This document shows, piece by piece, positions 20,969 to 29,744 of a DNA stretch of 64,000 nucleotides; the stretch's first letter is position 1, and each line of letters begins with the position of its first letter. The stretch covers positions 1,302,001 through 1,366,000 of the forward strand of contig NZ_JACHMH010000001.1 in assembly GCF_014204915.1 (NCBI RefSeq), given 5' to 3'. The stretch is from Crossiella cryophila (lineage in GTDB: Bacteria; Actinomycetota; Actinomycetes; Mycobacteriales; Pseudonocardiaceae). The notes under the pieces are model-generated. The model was not told the origin of the DNA. It ran no database searches and was given only the letters and a program-made list of their open reading frames with translations. The position numbers were made by a program, and so were the translations under genes.

Positions 20969-23910
20969 CGGGGCGCCTTAGTCGGTGTGCTGCGGCCGGA
21001 ATAGTCCTTGTTCGCGATGCTGGGCCCGCGCCACCAGCCGGGCCTGGTCACGTACTCGACGCGCACCGCGTGGCCGTCGAGCCGGTAGTCGTAGGCCACG
21101 TCCACGAACCGCCCCCACGGCCGCCCTGGCAGGTGGGTGGACACACCGCGGTACTTGGCCACGGCGAGCAGGTTCGCGTACGCCCCGCCCCAGAGCGGAT
21201 CCTGGGTGATCGCGGCCATCTCGGTGTAGTCCTCATCGGTCAACAGGATCCGGGCAGGCGGCTCGGCCAGTCCGGCGGCCAGCACCGGCGGCCGGGCGCA
21301 GGGCAGCGCGAAGGAGATCGGCCAGTCCACCAGGGTCGGTCCGTCGTCAGGGCCGGTGTCGGCGGCCAGCGGGTGGGTGTGCTCCCGGCCGGGGGTGGAC
21401 ACCGCGAGCCAGCCGCCGCGGCCAATGCTGTTGTCCACGGCCGAGATCCGCACCCGGGCGGGGCCAGGAGCGGTGGCGGTGCCGAGCACGAAGTCCCGCC
21501 ACTCCGGGCTGTCCAGCTCATCGTCCAGCGACCGGGACACCGGGGCCGCGCCGGGCAGTTCGATCTCGGCGCGCAGCTGGTTGGCCTTGCCGGTCAGCCC
21601 GGCCGCCGAGACCACCAGCACGTCACCAGGGGCCACGGAAGTGGTGTGCCAGCCGGTGTTCAGCGTTCCGGTGCCGCGGTCCAGATCGGCGAAACTGCCC
21701 CACACCGGCCCGGTCCGCGGTGGTGGCGGGAACTCACCGGTGAACCCACGGCCGGGCAGGAACCCTTGCACCGCGACGGGTTCGGTGGGACGCATCGGCT
21801 CCCGGTCGGTGCGTACCCGGATGGCGTCGCCGATGCCGCAGGAACTGCGCAGCGACCAGGGCTCGCGCACCGCGGTGAACCCGAACAGCCCGATCAGCAG
21901 CAGCACCGCGAACACCATGGACACCCTGGCCAGTCCGGCGGCGGCCCAGCCGAACACCGCGATCCACCGGCCGCGCTCGTCGTTGAGCGGTCGCCGCCGG
22001 GTCATCAGCAACCCGGTCAGCAGCCCGATCACCAGCAGTACCAGCGGGCTGCCCAGCACCCCGCCGAAGAGTTCCTGCTGCCGGAACGGCATGCCGCGGT
22101 CGGAGTAGGACCACCACCAGTTCGGCCCGTGCCAGGCCACCCCGAGCAACAGCACCACCAGCAGCAGCGAACCCAGCCGCAGCAGCCAGCCTGCCCTGGC
22201 CTCGGCGAAGATCCGCGGCAGGCTGCCGAACGCGCAGGCCAGCGCCAGTGCGCCGAAGACCGCGAGCGCGCCGAAGTGCTGGGTCCACTTCGAGGGAGCC
22301 AGCGCCAGCACGCCGAAACCCAGTGCCAGCCAGGCATACGGCCAGCTCGCGGCCCCGGCCAGCGCGCCACCGCGATGCCGGGTGCGCAGCACGGCCACCA
22401 GCAGCAGCGCGGCGACGCCGAGCAGCACCGGCACCCGGCGCAGCACGTTGCCCTGCTCGCCAAGCCCGCCCAGCAGCGACTGGTACCGCTGGATTTCCAG
22501 GTACCAGGGCGAATGCGCGCCGTACCAGCCGTGCACCGCGGTCGCCTCCAGCAGGGCGCCAAGGCCGACATCGGCGAACACCAGCGGCAGCGCGACCGAG
22601 CCCGCGCCGATCAGCAACGCGCACAACGTGATCCGCTGGGAGCGTCCGGGCAGCGCGCGCAGCACCGCGGGCAGCGCCAGCAGCGGCGGCACCAGCGCGA
22701 GCAGCCCGCTGGGAGTGATGGTCACCGCGACCCCGGCCACCAGCGCGGCCAGTGCCAGCCAGGCGGGTTCCTGATCGAGCCGGGCACGCACCGCGGCGTA
22801 GGCGGTGACCGCGGTGGCCAGCGCGATCTGCGGTTCCGGCCGCACCCCCAGGTCCAGCGGCAGCCACCAGCACAGGAAGGCCGCGGCCAGCAGCCAGCCC
22901 GGCGCGTGCACCGACGGCCGCACGGCCTGGATCCGGCGCAGCACCCCGCGCAGCAGCCAGAAGCCGAGCACCCCGGCCAGCACCGCGGGCAGCCGCAGCC
23001 ACAGCGGGTGCAGCGAGATCGCGCCCCACTCGGCGTAGAACCGTTGCAGCGTGCCGAAGGGCGCCTCCGGCACGTTGAACCAGTGGTAGTAGTTGCCGAC
23101 GTAGCCCACGTTGGCCGCGTTGCGCGCCATCCACACGTAGAAGCCGTCGTCGGTGGTCATCGGCCCGATCAGCGCCCAGCCCGCGAGCACCCCCGGCACC
23201 ACCAGGTCGACCACGCCAGGCCGGGGCAGCTTTCTCGGCTGTTTCCGGCGGAATCGCACCAGCAGCGCCCCCGCGCAGGCCAGTGCCAGCAGCCCGGACA
23301 GCGCGAGCAGCAGGTACTTCACCAGCGTCGGACTGGCCTGGAAGCGGGCGTCGGCGTGCGCGGTCAGCGAGATCCGACCGGTGGCCAGTGCCGGCGGCAA
23401 CTCGGTGACGAACGCGGCCACCTGCGGCACCAGTCCATCGACCGCGGCCAGCTCGACACCGTCCCGGCGCACCGAGATCCGCCCGTCCGCCGCGGTCACC
23501 AGGTACTGGCAGGCGCCGCCGCCGACCGGACCGCCGAACACCTCGCGCCCGTTGGCCGCCACCTGCACCCGACCGTCCACAGTGGACACGTACAGCCCGG
23601 CGAGCCGCCCGTCCGCGTCCTCCGGCCGGAAGGTGGAGAACACGGTGACCTGACGTGGTTCCCGCAGCACCGCGCAGGACACGGTCAGCTCCACCCGCAG
23701 CGGCCGGTACGGCACGAACAACGCCACCGTGGACTCGGCAGGCCCGCCCGGCTTCGGCCAGCTCACCACCGGATCGGCCACCCGCACCGGCAGCAGCGGC
23801 AGCACCAGCCCGGTCAGCACCGCGGCCAGCGCAAGTGCGGTGGCCAGCGACGTTCGCCGGGGCGCTTCCGGGCCCAGCCGCCGCCTCGCCGCGTTGTCGT
23901 CGGCGGCCAT
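20965..23910 (-). CDS. Emb-family arabinosyltransferase (second copy)
   Basis: 981 residues from the ATG at 23910. Same architecture as the neighbouring Emb protein: VVSWPKPG after the first helix, TTDDGFYVWMARNAANVGY and NYYHWFNVPEAPFG in the first catalytic loop, about 13 helices, and a C-terminal carbohydrate-binding region with VDWPISFALPCAR. A start at GTG 24021 would overlap the epimerase stop by 4 bp and add 37 residues rich in Gly/Arg; the operon style favours it, while the Emb N-terminal layout fits 23910 as well. Two Emb proteins compare with three in M. tuberculosis. Confidence 0.9.
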   Translation of the reverse strand: MAADDNAARRRLGPEAPRRTSLATALALAAVLTGLVLPLLPVRVADPVVSWPKPGGPAESTVALFVPYRPLRVELTVSCAVLREPRQVTVFSTFRPEDADGRLAGLYVSTVDGRVQVAANGREVFGGPVGGGACQYLVTAADGRISVRRDGVELAAVDGLVPQVAAFVTELPPALATGRISLTAHADARFQASPTLVKYLLLALSGLLALACAGALLVRFRRKQPRKLPRPGVVDLVVPGVLAGWALIGPMTTDDGFYVWMARNAANVGYVGNYYHWFNVPEAPFGTLQRFYAEWGAISLHPLWLRLPAVLAGVLGFWLLRGVLRRIQAVRPSVHAPGWLLAAAFLCWWLPLDLGVRPEPQIALATAVTAYAAVRARLDQEPAWLALAALVAGVAVTITPSGLLALVPPLLALPAVLRALPGRSQRITLCALLIGAGSVALPLVFADVGLGALLEATAVHGWYGAHSPWYLEIQRYQSLLGGLGEQGNVLRRVPVLLGVAALLLVAVLRTRHRGGALAGAASWPYAWLALGFGVLALAPSKWTQHFGALAVFGALALACAFGSLPRIFAEARAGWLLRLGSLLLVVLLLGVAWHGPNWWWSYSDRGMPFRQQELFGGVLGSPLVLLVIGLLTGLLMTRRRPLNDERGRWIAVFGWAAAGLARVSMVFAVLLLIGLFGFTAVREPWSLRSSCGIGDAIRVRTDREPMRPTEPVAVQGFLPGRGFTGEFPPPPRTGPVWGSFADLDRGTGTLNTGWHTTSVAPGDVLVVSAAGLTGKANQLRAEIELPGAAPVSRSLDDELDSPEWRDFVLGTATAPGPARVRISAVDNSIGRGGWLAVSTPGREHTHPLAADTGPDDGPTLVDWPISFALPCARPPVLAAGLAEPPARILLTDEDYTEMAAITQDPLWGGAYANLLAVAKYRGVSTHLPGRPWGRFVDVAYDYRLDGHAVRVEYVTRPGWWRGPSIANKDYSGRSTPTKAPR

Positions 23911-24017
23911 AGAACCACTATGGCCACCTCCTCCGCCTTGCGAGGCGACGCCTGGACTCCGGAATCGCCTCAGCAACGTCGATGGCCACCGCACCAGCAA
24001 CGGCCAGCGCCTGCCCA

Positions 24018-25052
24018 TCACCGCATGATCTTCTTGAGCAGGGTCAGCGCGCCCTGCTTCGCCGGGGACCGGTGGTGTGAGGCGTTCGGGCCCGCCGGTG
24101 CGTCCCGGTTGGCCAGGAACCAGTCATAGGAGTCGGCGAACATCGCGTCCGTGGAGTACTCGGCCCGCCAGCCCAGATCCCGTTCGGCCGCCGAGGTGTC
24201 GAACCACAGCGACTTCGAGTACATGATCCAGTGGTACGGCCCGAACGGGGTCAGCCCGAGCCGGGCCGAGGCCCGCATGCCCAGCGCGGCCGGTCCGACC
24301 GGCAGCGAGCGCACCCTGGACCCGGTGCCCGCGTGCGCGCACAGGTTCTCCAGCGCCGCGCGCATGGTGCCGAACTCCCGCGCGCCGATGTTGTAGGTCG
24401 CCGGACCGGCCCGTTTCCCGGCCAGCGCACAGGCTTCGGCCAGGTCGTTGGCGTGCACGAACTGATAGACGTTGGCGCCGCTGCCGAAGACGAACACGTC
24501 CGCGCCGTCGGCGATCCAGTCGAAGAGGATGCCGAAGATGCCCAGCCGGCCGTGCCCGAGGATGGTGCGCGGCCGCACGATCGAGACGTCCAGTCCCCGG
24601 CTCACCGCGGCCCGGCACAGCAGCTCACCGGCATGCTTGGCCCGCCCGTACTCCTCGGCCGGGCGCGGCGGGGTGTCCGGGAACACCGGATTCTCCAGCG
24701 GCACCCCGAAAACCGCCGAGGAGGAGGTGTAGACGACCTTGCGCACCCCGGCGTCGGCGCAGCCGCGCAGCAGGGTCTCGGTGCCGCCGACGTTGACCGA
24801 CTCGAACAGTGCGGCGTCGCGGGCCAGCGGGACCTGCGCGACGTTGTGGTAGACCACCTCGACGTCCTCGCAGGCGTGCTCCACCGCGTTGGCGTCGCGG
24901 ATGTCCCCGCGCACGAAGTCCACATCGGAGGGTCGATCGGCGGCGTCGTTGAGGTCGAGCACCCGCACCGCGTCACCGCGTTCGCGCAGCCTGCGCACCA
25001 GCAGCGAGCCGAAGTACCCCGACCCGCCGGTCACCAGGGCGGTCTGTGCCAC
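24018..25052 (-). CDS. NAD-dependent epimerase/dehydratase (extended SDR)
   Basis: 344 residues. Rossmann motif VTGGSGYFGS at residue 6, an Asp at the end of strand 2 (LDLND) indicating NAD preference, and the catalytic YGRAK (about residue 140) after TSSSAVFG. The GTG at 25052 is chosen because AGGAG lies 7 bp upstream and the Rossmann motif follows at once. It resembles sugar epimerases and 3-beta-HSD-like enzymes; the substrate is unknown. It lies 10 bp after a related epimerase gene and ends at the second Emb gene, pointing to envelope sugar or lipid metabolism. Confidence 0.82.
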   Translation of the reverse strand: MAQTALVTGGSGYFGSLLVRRLRERGDAVRVLDLNDAADRPSDVDFVRGDIRDANAVEHACEDVEVVYHNVAQVPLARDAALFESVNVGGTETLLRGCADAGVRKVVYTSSSAVFGVPLENPVFPDTPPRPAEEYGRAKHAGELLCRAAVSRGLDVSIVRPRTILGHGRLGIFGILFDWIADGADVFVFGSGANVYQFVHANDLAEACALAGKRAGPATYNIGAREFGTMRAALENLCAHAGTGSRVRSLPVGPAALGMRASARLGLTPFGPYHWIMYSKSLWFDTSAAERDLGWRAEYSTDAMFADSYDWFLANRDAPAGPNASHHRSPAKQGALTLLKKIMR

Positions 25053-25062
25053 GGAAGTTCTC

Positions 25063-26094
25063 CTAGAGATCGATGCCGCGGGACCGGCACCAGCGGATGC
25101 TGCGCCGCATGCCATCGGCCAGCGCGACCGAGGGCCGGTAGCCCAGGTCCGCGGTGGTCGTGGCGACGTCGCAGGCGATGGTCTTGTCCAGTTCGCCGAG
25201 CACGTGCAGCTCCTGGCTGTACCGGCCGGTGGCCTGCACCAGCCGGTCCGCGCGCTCGGCCAGCGCGCCAAGCGCCAGCGGCAGCCGGACCTGGCGCTTG
25301 GAGATCGCGTAACCCTCCTCGCGCAGCACCTGCCGCACGGTGGTCACGATCTCCCGCATCGGGTACGGCCGCTCGTCGGCCACCCAGTAGCCGTTGCCTG
25401 CCGCCTTGACGTGCCGGGCGGCCAGCTCCACGCCCTGGATCAGGTTGCCCACATACGTCATCGAGCGCCGCATCGACCCGTCGCCCAGCAGCGGGAAACG
25501 GCCGTGCCTGCACAGGCTGAAGAAGGTGGTCTGCCGCGCGGGCTGCCATTCGCCGTAGAACCACGGCGGGCGGACCACGGTGGTCTCCAGGCCCTCGCCG
25601 TTGGCGGCCAGCACCGCGATCTCGGCGTGCATCTTGGACTCGCCGTAACCCAGGTAGGGCCGGTACGGCTCGCTGTGCCGGAACACCTCGTCCGGCCGCG
25701 GGTTGACCCCGAACGGCGAGTTCGAGGAGATGTGCGTCAGCCGCCGCACCCCCGCGGCCCGCGCCGCGGCCAGCAACGCCTGGGTGCCAAGCACGTTGAC
25801 CCTGGTGAACTCCGCGGTGCGGTGCGGGTGGATCACCCCGGCCGCGTGCACCAGGCTCGCGCCCTCGGCCCCGGCCAGCAGCCGCCGGGTCACCTCCGGA
25901 TCGGCGATGTCCCCGACGTGCACCGCCACCCCGGGATGCGCGGCGAGCACGGCGGGCACCTCGGCGGCGGCCGGGACCAGCACCCGGATCCGGCCCTCGG
26001 CGGTGTCCTTGAGGTGGGCCAGGTAGGCGCGGCCGAACCAGCCACTCGCCCCGGTCAGGACGGTCAGCTCAGCCGGTGGAACCAGGTCGGACAT
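25063..26094 (-). CDS. NAD-dependent epimerase/dehydratase, second extended SDR
   Basis: 343 residues with LTGASGWFGRAY at residue 13 and the catalytic YGESK near residue 150 after HISSNSPFG. It is a homologue of the next gene downstream but clearly diverged, for example PPWFYG in the substrate region, which resembles 3-beta-hydroxysteroid-dehydrogenase-like SDRs. It follows the GMC oxidoreductase by 13 bp. Two successive SDRs plus a GMC oxidoreductase suggest oxidation and epimerisation of one lipid- or sugar-type substrate, but no specific reaction can be assigned. Confidence 0.8.
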   Translation of the reverse strand: MSDLVPPAELTVLTGASGWFGRAYLAHLKDTAEGRIRVLVPAAAEVPAVLAAHPGVAVHVGDIADPEVTRRLLAGAEGASLVHAAGVIHPHRTAEFTRVNVLGTQALLAAARAAGVRRLTHISSNSPFGVNPRPDEVFRHSEPYRPYLGYGESKMHAEIAVLAANGEGLETTVVRPPWFYGEWQPARQTTFFSLCRHGRFPLLGDGSMRRSMTYVGNLIQGVELAARHVKAAGNGYWVADERPYPMREIVTTVRQVLREEGYAISKRQVRLPLALGALAERADRLVQATGRYSQELHVLGELDKTIACDVATTTADLGYRPSVALADGMRRSIRWCRSRGIDL

Positions 26095-26107
26095 GAAGAC
26101 CTTCTGC

Positions 26108-27526
26108 TCAGTCGAGGCGGCCGGTGAGGAAGCGCTGCGCGTTCCTCGCGGCGACCGCCATGATGGTGCCCTGGGGGTTGACGCCGGGTGCTGACGGCAG
26201 CAGCGAGGCGTCGTTGACGTGCACGTTCACCGTGCCGTGCACCCGGCCGTAGGAGTCGGCGCCGCAGCGGGCGAGGTCCTCGCCCATCGGCACCGTCCCG
26301 CACAGGTGCACGGTCATCAGGCTGGAGCGGGCCGGGGTCATGGCCGCGGCCGCGGCGGCGATCCCGGCGGGGTTGGCCACCACCGGGGCACCGCGGAAGG
26401 ACGGGTAGAGCACGCTGGCCCCGGCGGCCAGCAGCAGGTGCATCAGCCGGGCCAGCCCGGTGCGCAACAGCTCGTGATCACCGCGGGTGAGCCGGTAGCT
26501 GACCAGCGGATCGGCGAAGCCCGGCAGCGCCAGCACCCGGCCGCGGCCCGCGCTCTGGATCGCCGCGTAGTAGACGAACAGGTTCTCCCAGCGCCGCATG
26601 GCAGGCCCGAAGGCCGGCCAGTTCTCACTCAGCGCCAGCGCCAGCAACGAGGGCCGGGAGGCCGAGCCGCCGAAGGACAACGCCGGGCCGAACTCCTTGA
26701 CCTGGTACACCGGCACGTCACCGGGATCGTTGACCGGCTCGTCGAACTCGGCGGTCACCTTCACCGTCGGGTGCACCGACAGGTTGCCACCGATGTTGCG
26801 CCGCAACCCGGACCGCTGCAGCAACGCCGGCGTCTGGATGGCGCCCGCGCACACGAACACGTGCTCGAAGCGCACCCGCTCGGTCCGCCCGGTGGCCACA
26901 TCCCGCAGCACCGCGGACACCGCCCTCGGCCCGGCCAGCTCCAGCCGCAGTGCCCTGCTCCGCTGCCGCAGCTCCACCCCGGCCGCGATCGCCCGCGGCC
27001 AGTAGGTGACCGACATGGTCTGCCTGCGCACCCCGCGCTCATCGCAGATCGCCCACCGGGGAACCTCGAAACCCCGCCACCCCAACGCATCCGCACCCCT
27101 GGCCAGCACCTGGGAGGAGGCGGGCATGGCCCACGGCAGGGTCGAGACGGAGAGTTCCTTCTCGATCAGATCGCTGTGCGCGGACAGCTCGGGCACGCCC
27201 AGCCCGTCAATCCGCCAGTCCCGCGACCAGCCGTCGAGCAGTTCCGCCGACGGCCGGTGGTACAGCCCGGAGTTGACCTCCGACCCGCCGCCGACGCCAC
27301 GCCCCTCGGTGTAGGCCACCGACGGCCGCCCCAGCGCCGCGGTCAGCCCGCCACCCCGGTACTGCCGCCGCATCTGCTCCAGCGAGAACGGCTCGACCGA
27401 ACCAGGCTCGGTCCAGTCCCCCTCCTCGACCGCCAGCACCCGCAACCCGGCCTCGGCCAGCGCCCGCGCGGTGACCGCACCCCCCGGCCCGGTCCCGATG
27501 ACCAGCGCGTCCCACACCCGGCTCAC
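26108..27526 (-). CDS. GMC family oxidoreductase
   Basis: 472 residues. FAD-binding start ALVIGTGPGGAVTARAL with the acidic EEGDW, then GVGGGSEVNSGLYHRP, the second FAD signature near residue 80. The C-terminal part has MTVHLCGTVPMGED and NVHVNDASLLPSAPGVNPQ, which hold the His and Asn pair of GMC enzymes. Oxidises an alcohol group of an unknown, probably hydrophobic substrate. The start overlaps the small upstream gene by 4 bp, and the epimerases and emb genes follow in the same direction with very short gaps. Confidence 0.85.
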   Translation of the reverse strand: MSRVWDALVIGTGPGGAVTARALAEAGLRVLAVEEGDWTEPGSVEPFSLEQMRRQYRGGGLTAALGRPSVAYTEGRGVGGGSEVNSGLYHRPSAELLDGWSRDWRIDGLGVPELSAHSDLIEKELSVSTLPWAMPASSQVLARGADALGWRGFEVPRWAICDERGVRRQTMSVTYWPRAIAAGVELRQRSRALRLELAGPRAVSAVLRDVATGRTERVRFEHVFVCAGAIQTPALLQRSGLRRNIGGNLSVHPTVKVTAEFDEPVNDPGDVPVYQVKEFGPALSFGGSASRPSLLALALSENWPAFGPAMRRWENLFVYYAAIQSAGRGRVLALPGFADPLVSYRLTRGDHELLRTGLARLMHLLLAAGASVLYPSFRGAPVVANPAGIAAAAAAMTPARSSLMTVHLCGTVPMGEDLARCGADSYGRVHGTVNVHVNDASLLPSAPGVNPQGTIMAVAARNAQRFLTGRLD

Positions 27527-27861
27527 CGGTGTTCCCGCTCAAACGCCCCGGCCAGCCCCAGCCCCCGGGTCAGCCGCACGAACTCGGCCACCACCGGCAG
27601 ATTCAGCCGGGCCACTCCGGGCCCCAGCACCCGCCGCGCCACCAGGTACCCCACCGCGGCCACCGCCACCCCACAGCGCAGCAGATCCGGCATCCCCAGG
27701 ATCGCCCCGCGCACATGCGCCACCGCGGCCGCCCGCTGCGCCACGGAGGCCTCCGGCAGCTCCATCCGGAGCAACGCCTCGGTGACCTTCGGCGCAAGCG
27801 CCGCCGCCACCCGGCCCAGCAGGGCGGGTAGGGACAGGCTCGACGGGCGGCGAACGGACAT
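27523..27861 (-). CDS. Small protein of unknown function, coupled to the GMC oxidoreductase
   Basis: 112 residues, not recognised. The first half is amphipathic and Ala/Leu-rich (SLPALLGRVAAALAPKVTEA) and there is one weak hydrophobic segment near residues 64-80. The stop overlaps the GMC start by 4 bp, so it is very likely translated and may be a dedicated partner or membrane adaptor of that oxidoreductase, as small subunits of some GMC and sugar dehydrogenases are. That role is inference from position only. Confidence 0.6.
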   Translation of the reverse strand: MSVRRPSSLSLPALLGRVAAALAPKVTEALLRMELPEASVAQRAAAVAHVRGAILGMPDLLRCGVAVAAVGYLVARRVLGPGVARLNLPVVAEFVRLTRGLGLAGAFEREHR

Positions 27862-27909
27862 CGGGGCGGAGATTACACTCCGCGCCGGACTGGTTACCCA
27901 CAGACCCGA

Positions 27910-28185
27910 TCAGGGCGTCAGCGCGGTCTCCCGGCTGGCCGCCACCGGCGCCTTTCCGTACAACCCACCGGGTGCGTTCACCGGTCCGATATGCGCGGTG
28001 GCCACCTGCGCGAAGTTGACCACGAACTCCCCACCGTCCTCGGTGGGCACCGCCTGGGTGCTCGCGGTCTCCAGATGCCTGCGCAGCCGGGGGCCGAGGT
28101 CGGCCGCCACCTCGTCGGTCAGTGCGATCCGCACCGGCTCGCCGACCCCGGCGATGTGCAGGATGAGTGCCTGTTTCTGTGCCAT
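27910..28185 (-). CDS. Small conserved-looking protein of unknown function
   Basis: 91 residues from the ATG at 28185 (the frame extends 12 codons further but those codons lie next to a large hairpin). The sequence LILHIAGVGEPVRIALTDEVA followed by a Gly/Asp-rich patch and GEFVVNFAQVATAHI looks like a compact alpha/beta domain. No function recognised. It lies 48 bp ahead of the minus-strand GMC/emb operon and may be its first gene. Confidence 0.5.
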   Translation of the reverse strand: MAQKQALILHIAGVGEPVRIALTDEVAADLGPRLRRHLETASTQAVPTEDGGEFVVNFAQVATAHIGPVNAPGGLYGKAPVAASRETALTP

Positions 28186-28215
28186 GGGCGCAAGCTGACC
28201 ACGGAAACCCTTGGG

Positions 28216-28269
28216 GCACAACGCGAGTTCGCCCGCAGCGGATCCGCTACGGGTGAACTCGCGTTGCGC
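28216..28269. repeat. Large near-perfect palindrome (possible dispersed repeat element)
   Basis: Arms 28216-28235 and 28250-28269 pair over 20 bp with one mismatch and one G-U; the 14-base loop contains a second perfect palindrome, AGCGGATCCGCT (28237-28248). There is no T tract on either side, so it is not a classical terminator. It sits just upstream of the small minus-strand gene at 27910-28185. Size and nested symmetry suggest a REP-type repeat or a protein-binding cruciform. Confidence 0.65.
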
Positions 28270-28767
28270 TCAGGGCCTATCGAACGCGGGCGACCTAGCG
28301 CGCCGGAACTAGTGCGGCATGTTCAGGCGATGGTCGCCGACCGAGCGACTACATTGCATTGCCACGCTACACAGAACTACTTGCGGGGCTTGCCAGCGTC
28401 GCTGCGCTTCTTGCGCCACGACCCGTCGTTGTTGCGGTCACGGTCCTGTGTGCCGCCGCCCTCTGCGGGAACCTGTGGAACTGGCATCGGTTCTGCTCCT
28501 TACTTGAATTCAAGGAGCAGCGCGTCCGGCCGAGTGACGCTGCTTGCCCGGCTTCGCGGCCGAGCTTCAGGTCGGGTAGTTTCCAAGGTGCGACCCTTTG
28601 GACCCTAGTCGGAGGTGGCTGCCCCAGCTCGGGCGGTTGCCTTCGCTAGGGCCATTTTAGCTTTTGGTACCGACAACAGCGTGAATGTCGCTTTCTGAAT
28701 CGATCAGATGTTCGAAGGTGTGTCGAGGCTGTCGTCAGACCCCAAGTGAGCTGCTCATCTCAACTGA
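28270..28767. other. Gap of about 500 bp without a convincing gene
   Basis: The stretch is less GC-rich than its flanks and contains only short frames. The best is a TTG-started 96-codon frame at 28359-28649 (plus) with one hydrophobic segment (LLAPRPVVVAVTVLCAAALC) but no ribosome binding site and weak third-position GC bias. It also holds a hairpin TGCTCCTT / AAGGAGCA (28494-28501, 28512-28519). This may be the remnant of a lost or mobile gene. Confidence 0.4.
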
Positions 28768-28801
28768 AGAGGCCGCCCACGGGATGTTGTGGACGGCCTC
28801 T
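28768..28801 (-). terminator. Terminator of the wzm-wzt-glfT1 operon
   Basis: Arms 28768-28780 and 28789-28801 pair over 13 bp with one mismatch, 8-base loop, 20 bp after the glfT1 stop. On the minus strand it is followed by TTCAGTTG, a weak T-rich tail. Confidence 0.7.
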
Positions 28802-28820
28802 TACGCGTTGTTGGACTACT

Positions 28821-29744
28821 TCACTTGCGGAAGAACTTCTCCCGACGCCCCTGCAGCACGAGCTTGAGCCACTCGGCAAAGGCCTTCGGGTCCTTCTTCT
28901 GGCCCAGGAAGTACAGCCCGAACCGCACTGCCTCCAGCAGCCCCAGCTTGCGCATGCCCGGCTGGGAGAGCAGGTAGCCGCGGTTGCGGTAGGTGTAGTA
29001 GCGCTTCACCGGGTCGCCGGGGTCCTGGGCGTGGAAGCGGCCGCCGAGCATCGGCTTGAACTCGTCGGAGCCGTCCGGGTGGGCGTAGGCCACCTTCAGC
29101 GTGGTGCCGAAACGCAGGCCGCTGCGGACCACCCTGCGGTGGATCTCGACCTCGTCGCCGCGGAAGAACAGCCGGTAGTCCGGCACGCCCACCACGTCCA
29201 GGGTGGAGGCGCGGAACAGGGCGCCGTTGAAGAAGGAGGCGATGCCGGGCAGGAAGTCGGGGCTGTCCGGGCTGGACAGTTCCTCGCGGCGGCGCTTCCA
29301 GGTCAGGCCGCGGCGCAGCGGGAAGGCCAGCGTGTCCGGGTGCTCGATGTTGACCACGACCGGGCTGACCGCGGCCAGGTTGCGGCGCTTGGCCTCATCC
29401 AGCAGCACCTCCAGCACGGTGTCGTCGGCGGGGCGGCCGTCGTCGTCGCCCAGCCAGACCCAGTCCGCGCCCATGGCCAGCGCGTGCAGCATGCCAAGGG
29501 CGAAACCGCCCGCGCCACCGAGGTTGCGCTGGGACAGCAGGTAGGTGGTCGGGATCGGCGTGGCCTCGACGACCTCGCGCGCAGGCTGGTCCGGCCCGTT
29601 GTCGACCACGATGAGGTGGTCTGGTTGACGGGTCTGGGCCGCGATCACCTTCAGCGAATCGGCGAGCAGTTCCCGCCGGCGGCAGGTGACCACCACCGCG
29701 ATGACCTTGCCCTCCGGCGACTTCGACCCAGCCCGATCAGTCAT
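28821..29744 (-). CDS. glfT1: Galactofuranosyltransferase GlfT1
   Basis: 307 residues, close to Rv3782 (about 304). Adds the first two galactofuranose units to the lipid-linked rhamnosyl-GlcNAc primer of galactan. GT-A motifs: VVTCRRRELL at the start, NLGGAGGFALGML, and the metal-binding LGDDDGRPADD (about residue 100), then FFRGDEVEIHRR in the acceptor region. It is the third gene of a wzm-wzt-glfT1 set with 4-bp overlap to wzt, the same three genes as Rv3781-Rv3783. Confidence 0.92.
   Translation of the reverse strand: MTDRAGSKSPEGKVIAVVVTCRRRELLADSLKVIAAQTRQPDHLIVVDNGPDQPAREVVEATPIPTTYLLSQRNLGGAGGFALGMLHALAMGADWVWLGDDDGRPADDTVLEVLLDEAKRRNLAAVSPVVVNIEHPDTLAFPLRRGLTWKRRREELSSPDSPDFLPGIASFFNGALFRASTLDVVGVPDYRLFFRGDEVEIHRRVVRSGLRFGTTLKVAYAHPDGSDEFKPMLGGRFHAQDPGDPVKRYYTYRNRGYLLSQPGMRKLGLLEAVRFGLYFLGQKKDPKAFAEWLKLVLQGRREKFFRK

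Noticed and set aside
21070-24129. Very long open frame on the plus strand (over 1000 codons) opposite the second Emb gene
   Set aside because: Its translation is low-complexity His/Gln/Arg/Gly-rich, the usual antisense shadow of a high-GC gene; the Emb motifs on the other strand are decisive.
28359-28649. TTG-started 96-codon frame with one hydrophobic segment
   Set aside because: No ribosome binding site, weak codon bias and a hairpin inside; kept only as a possible remnant.
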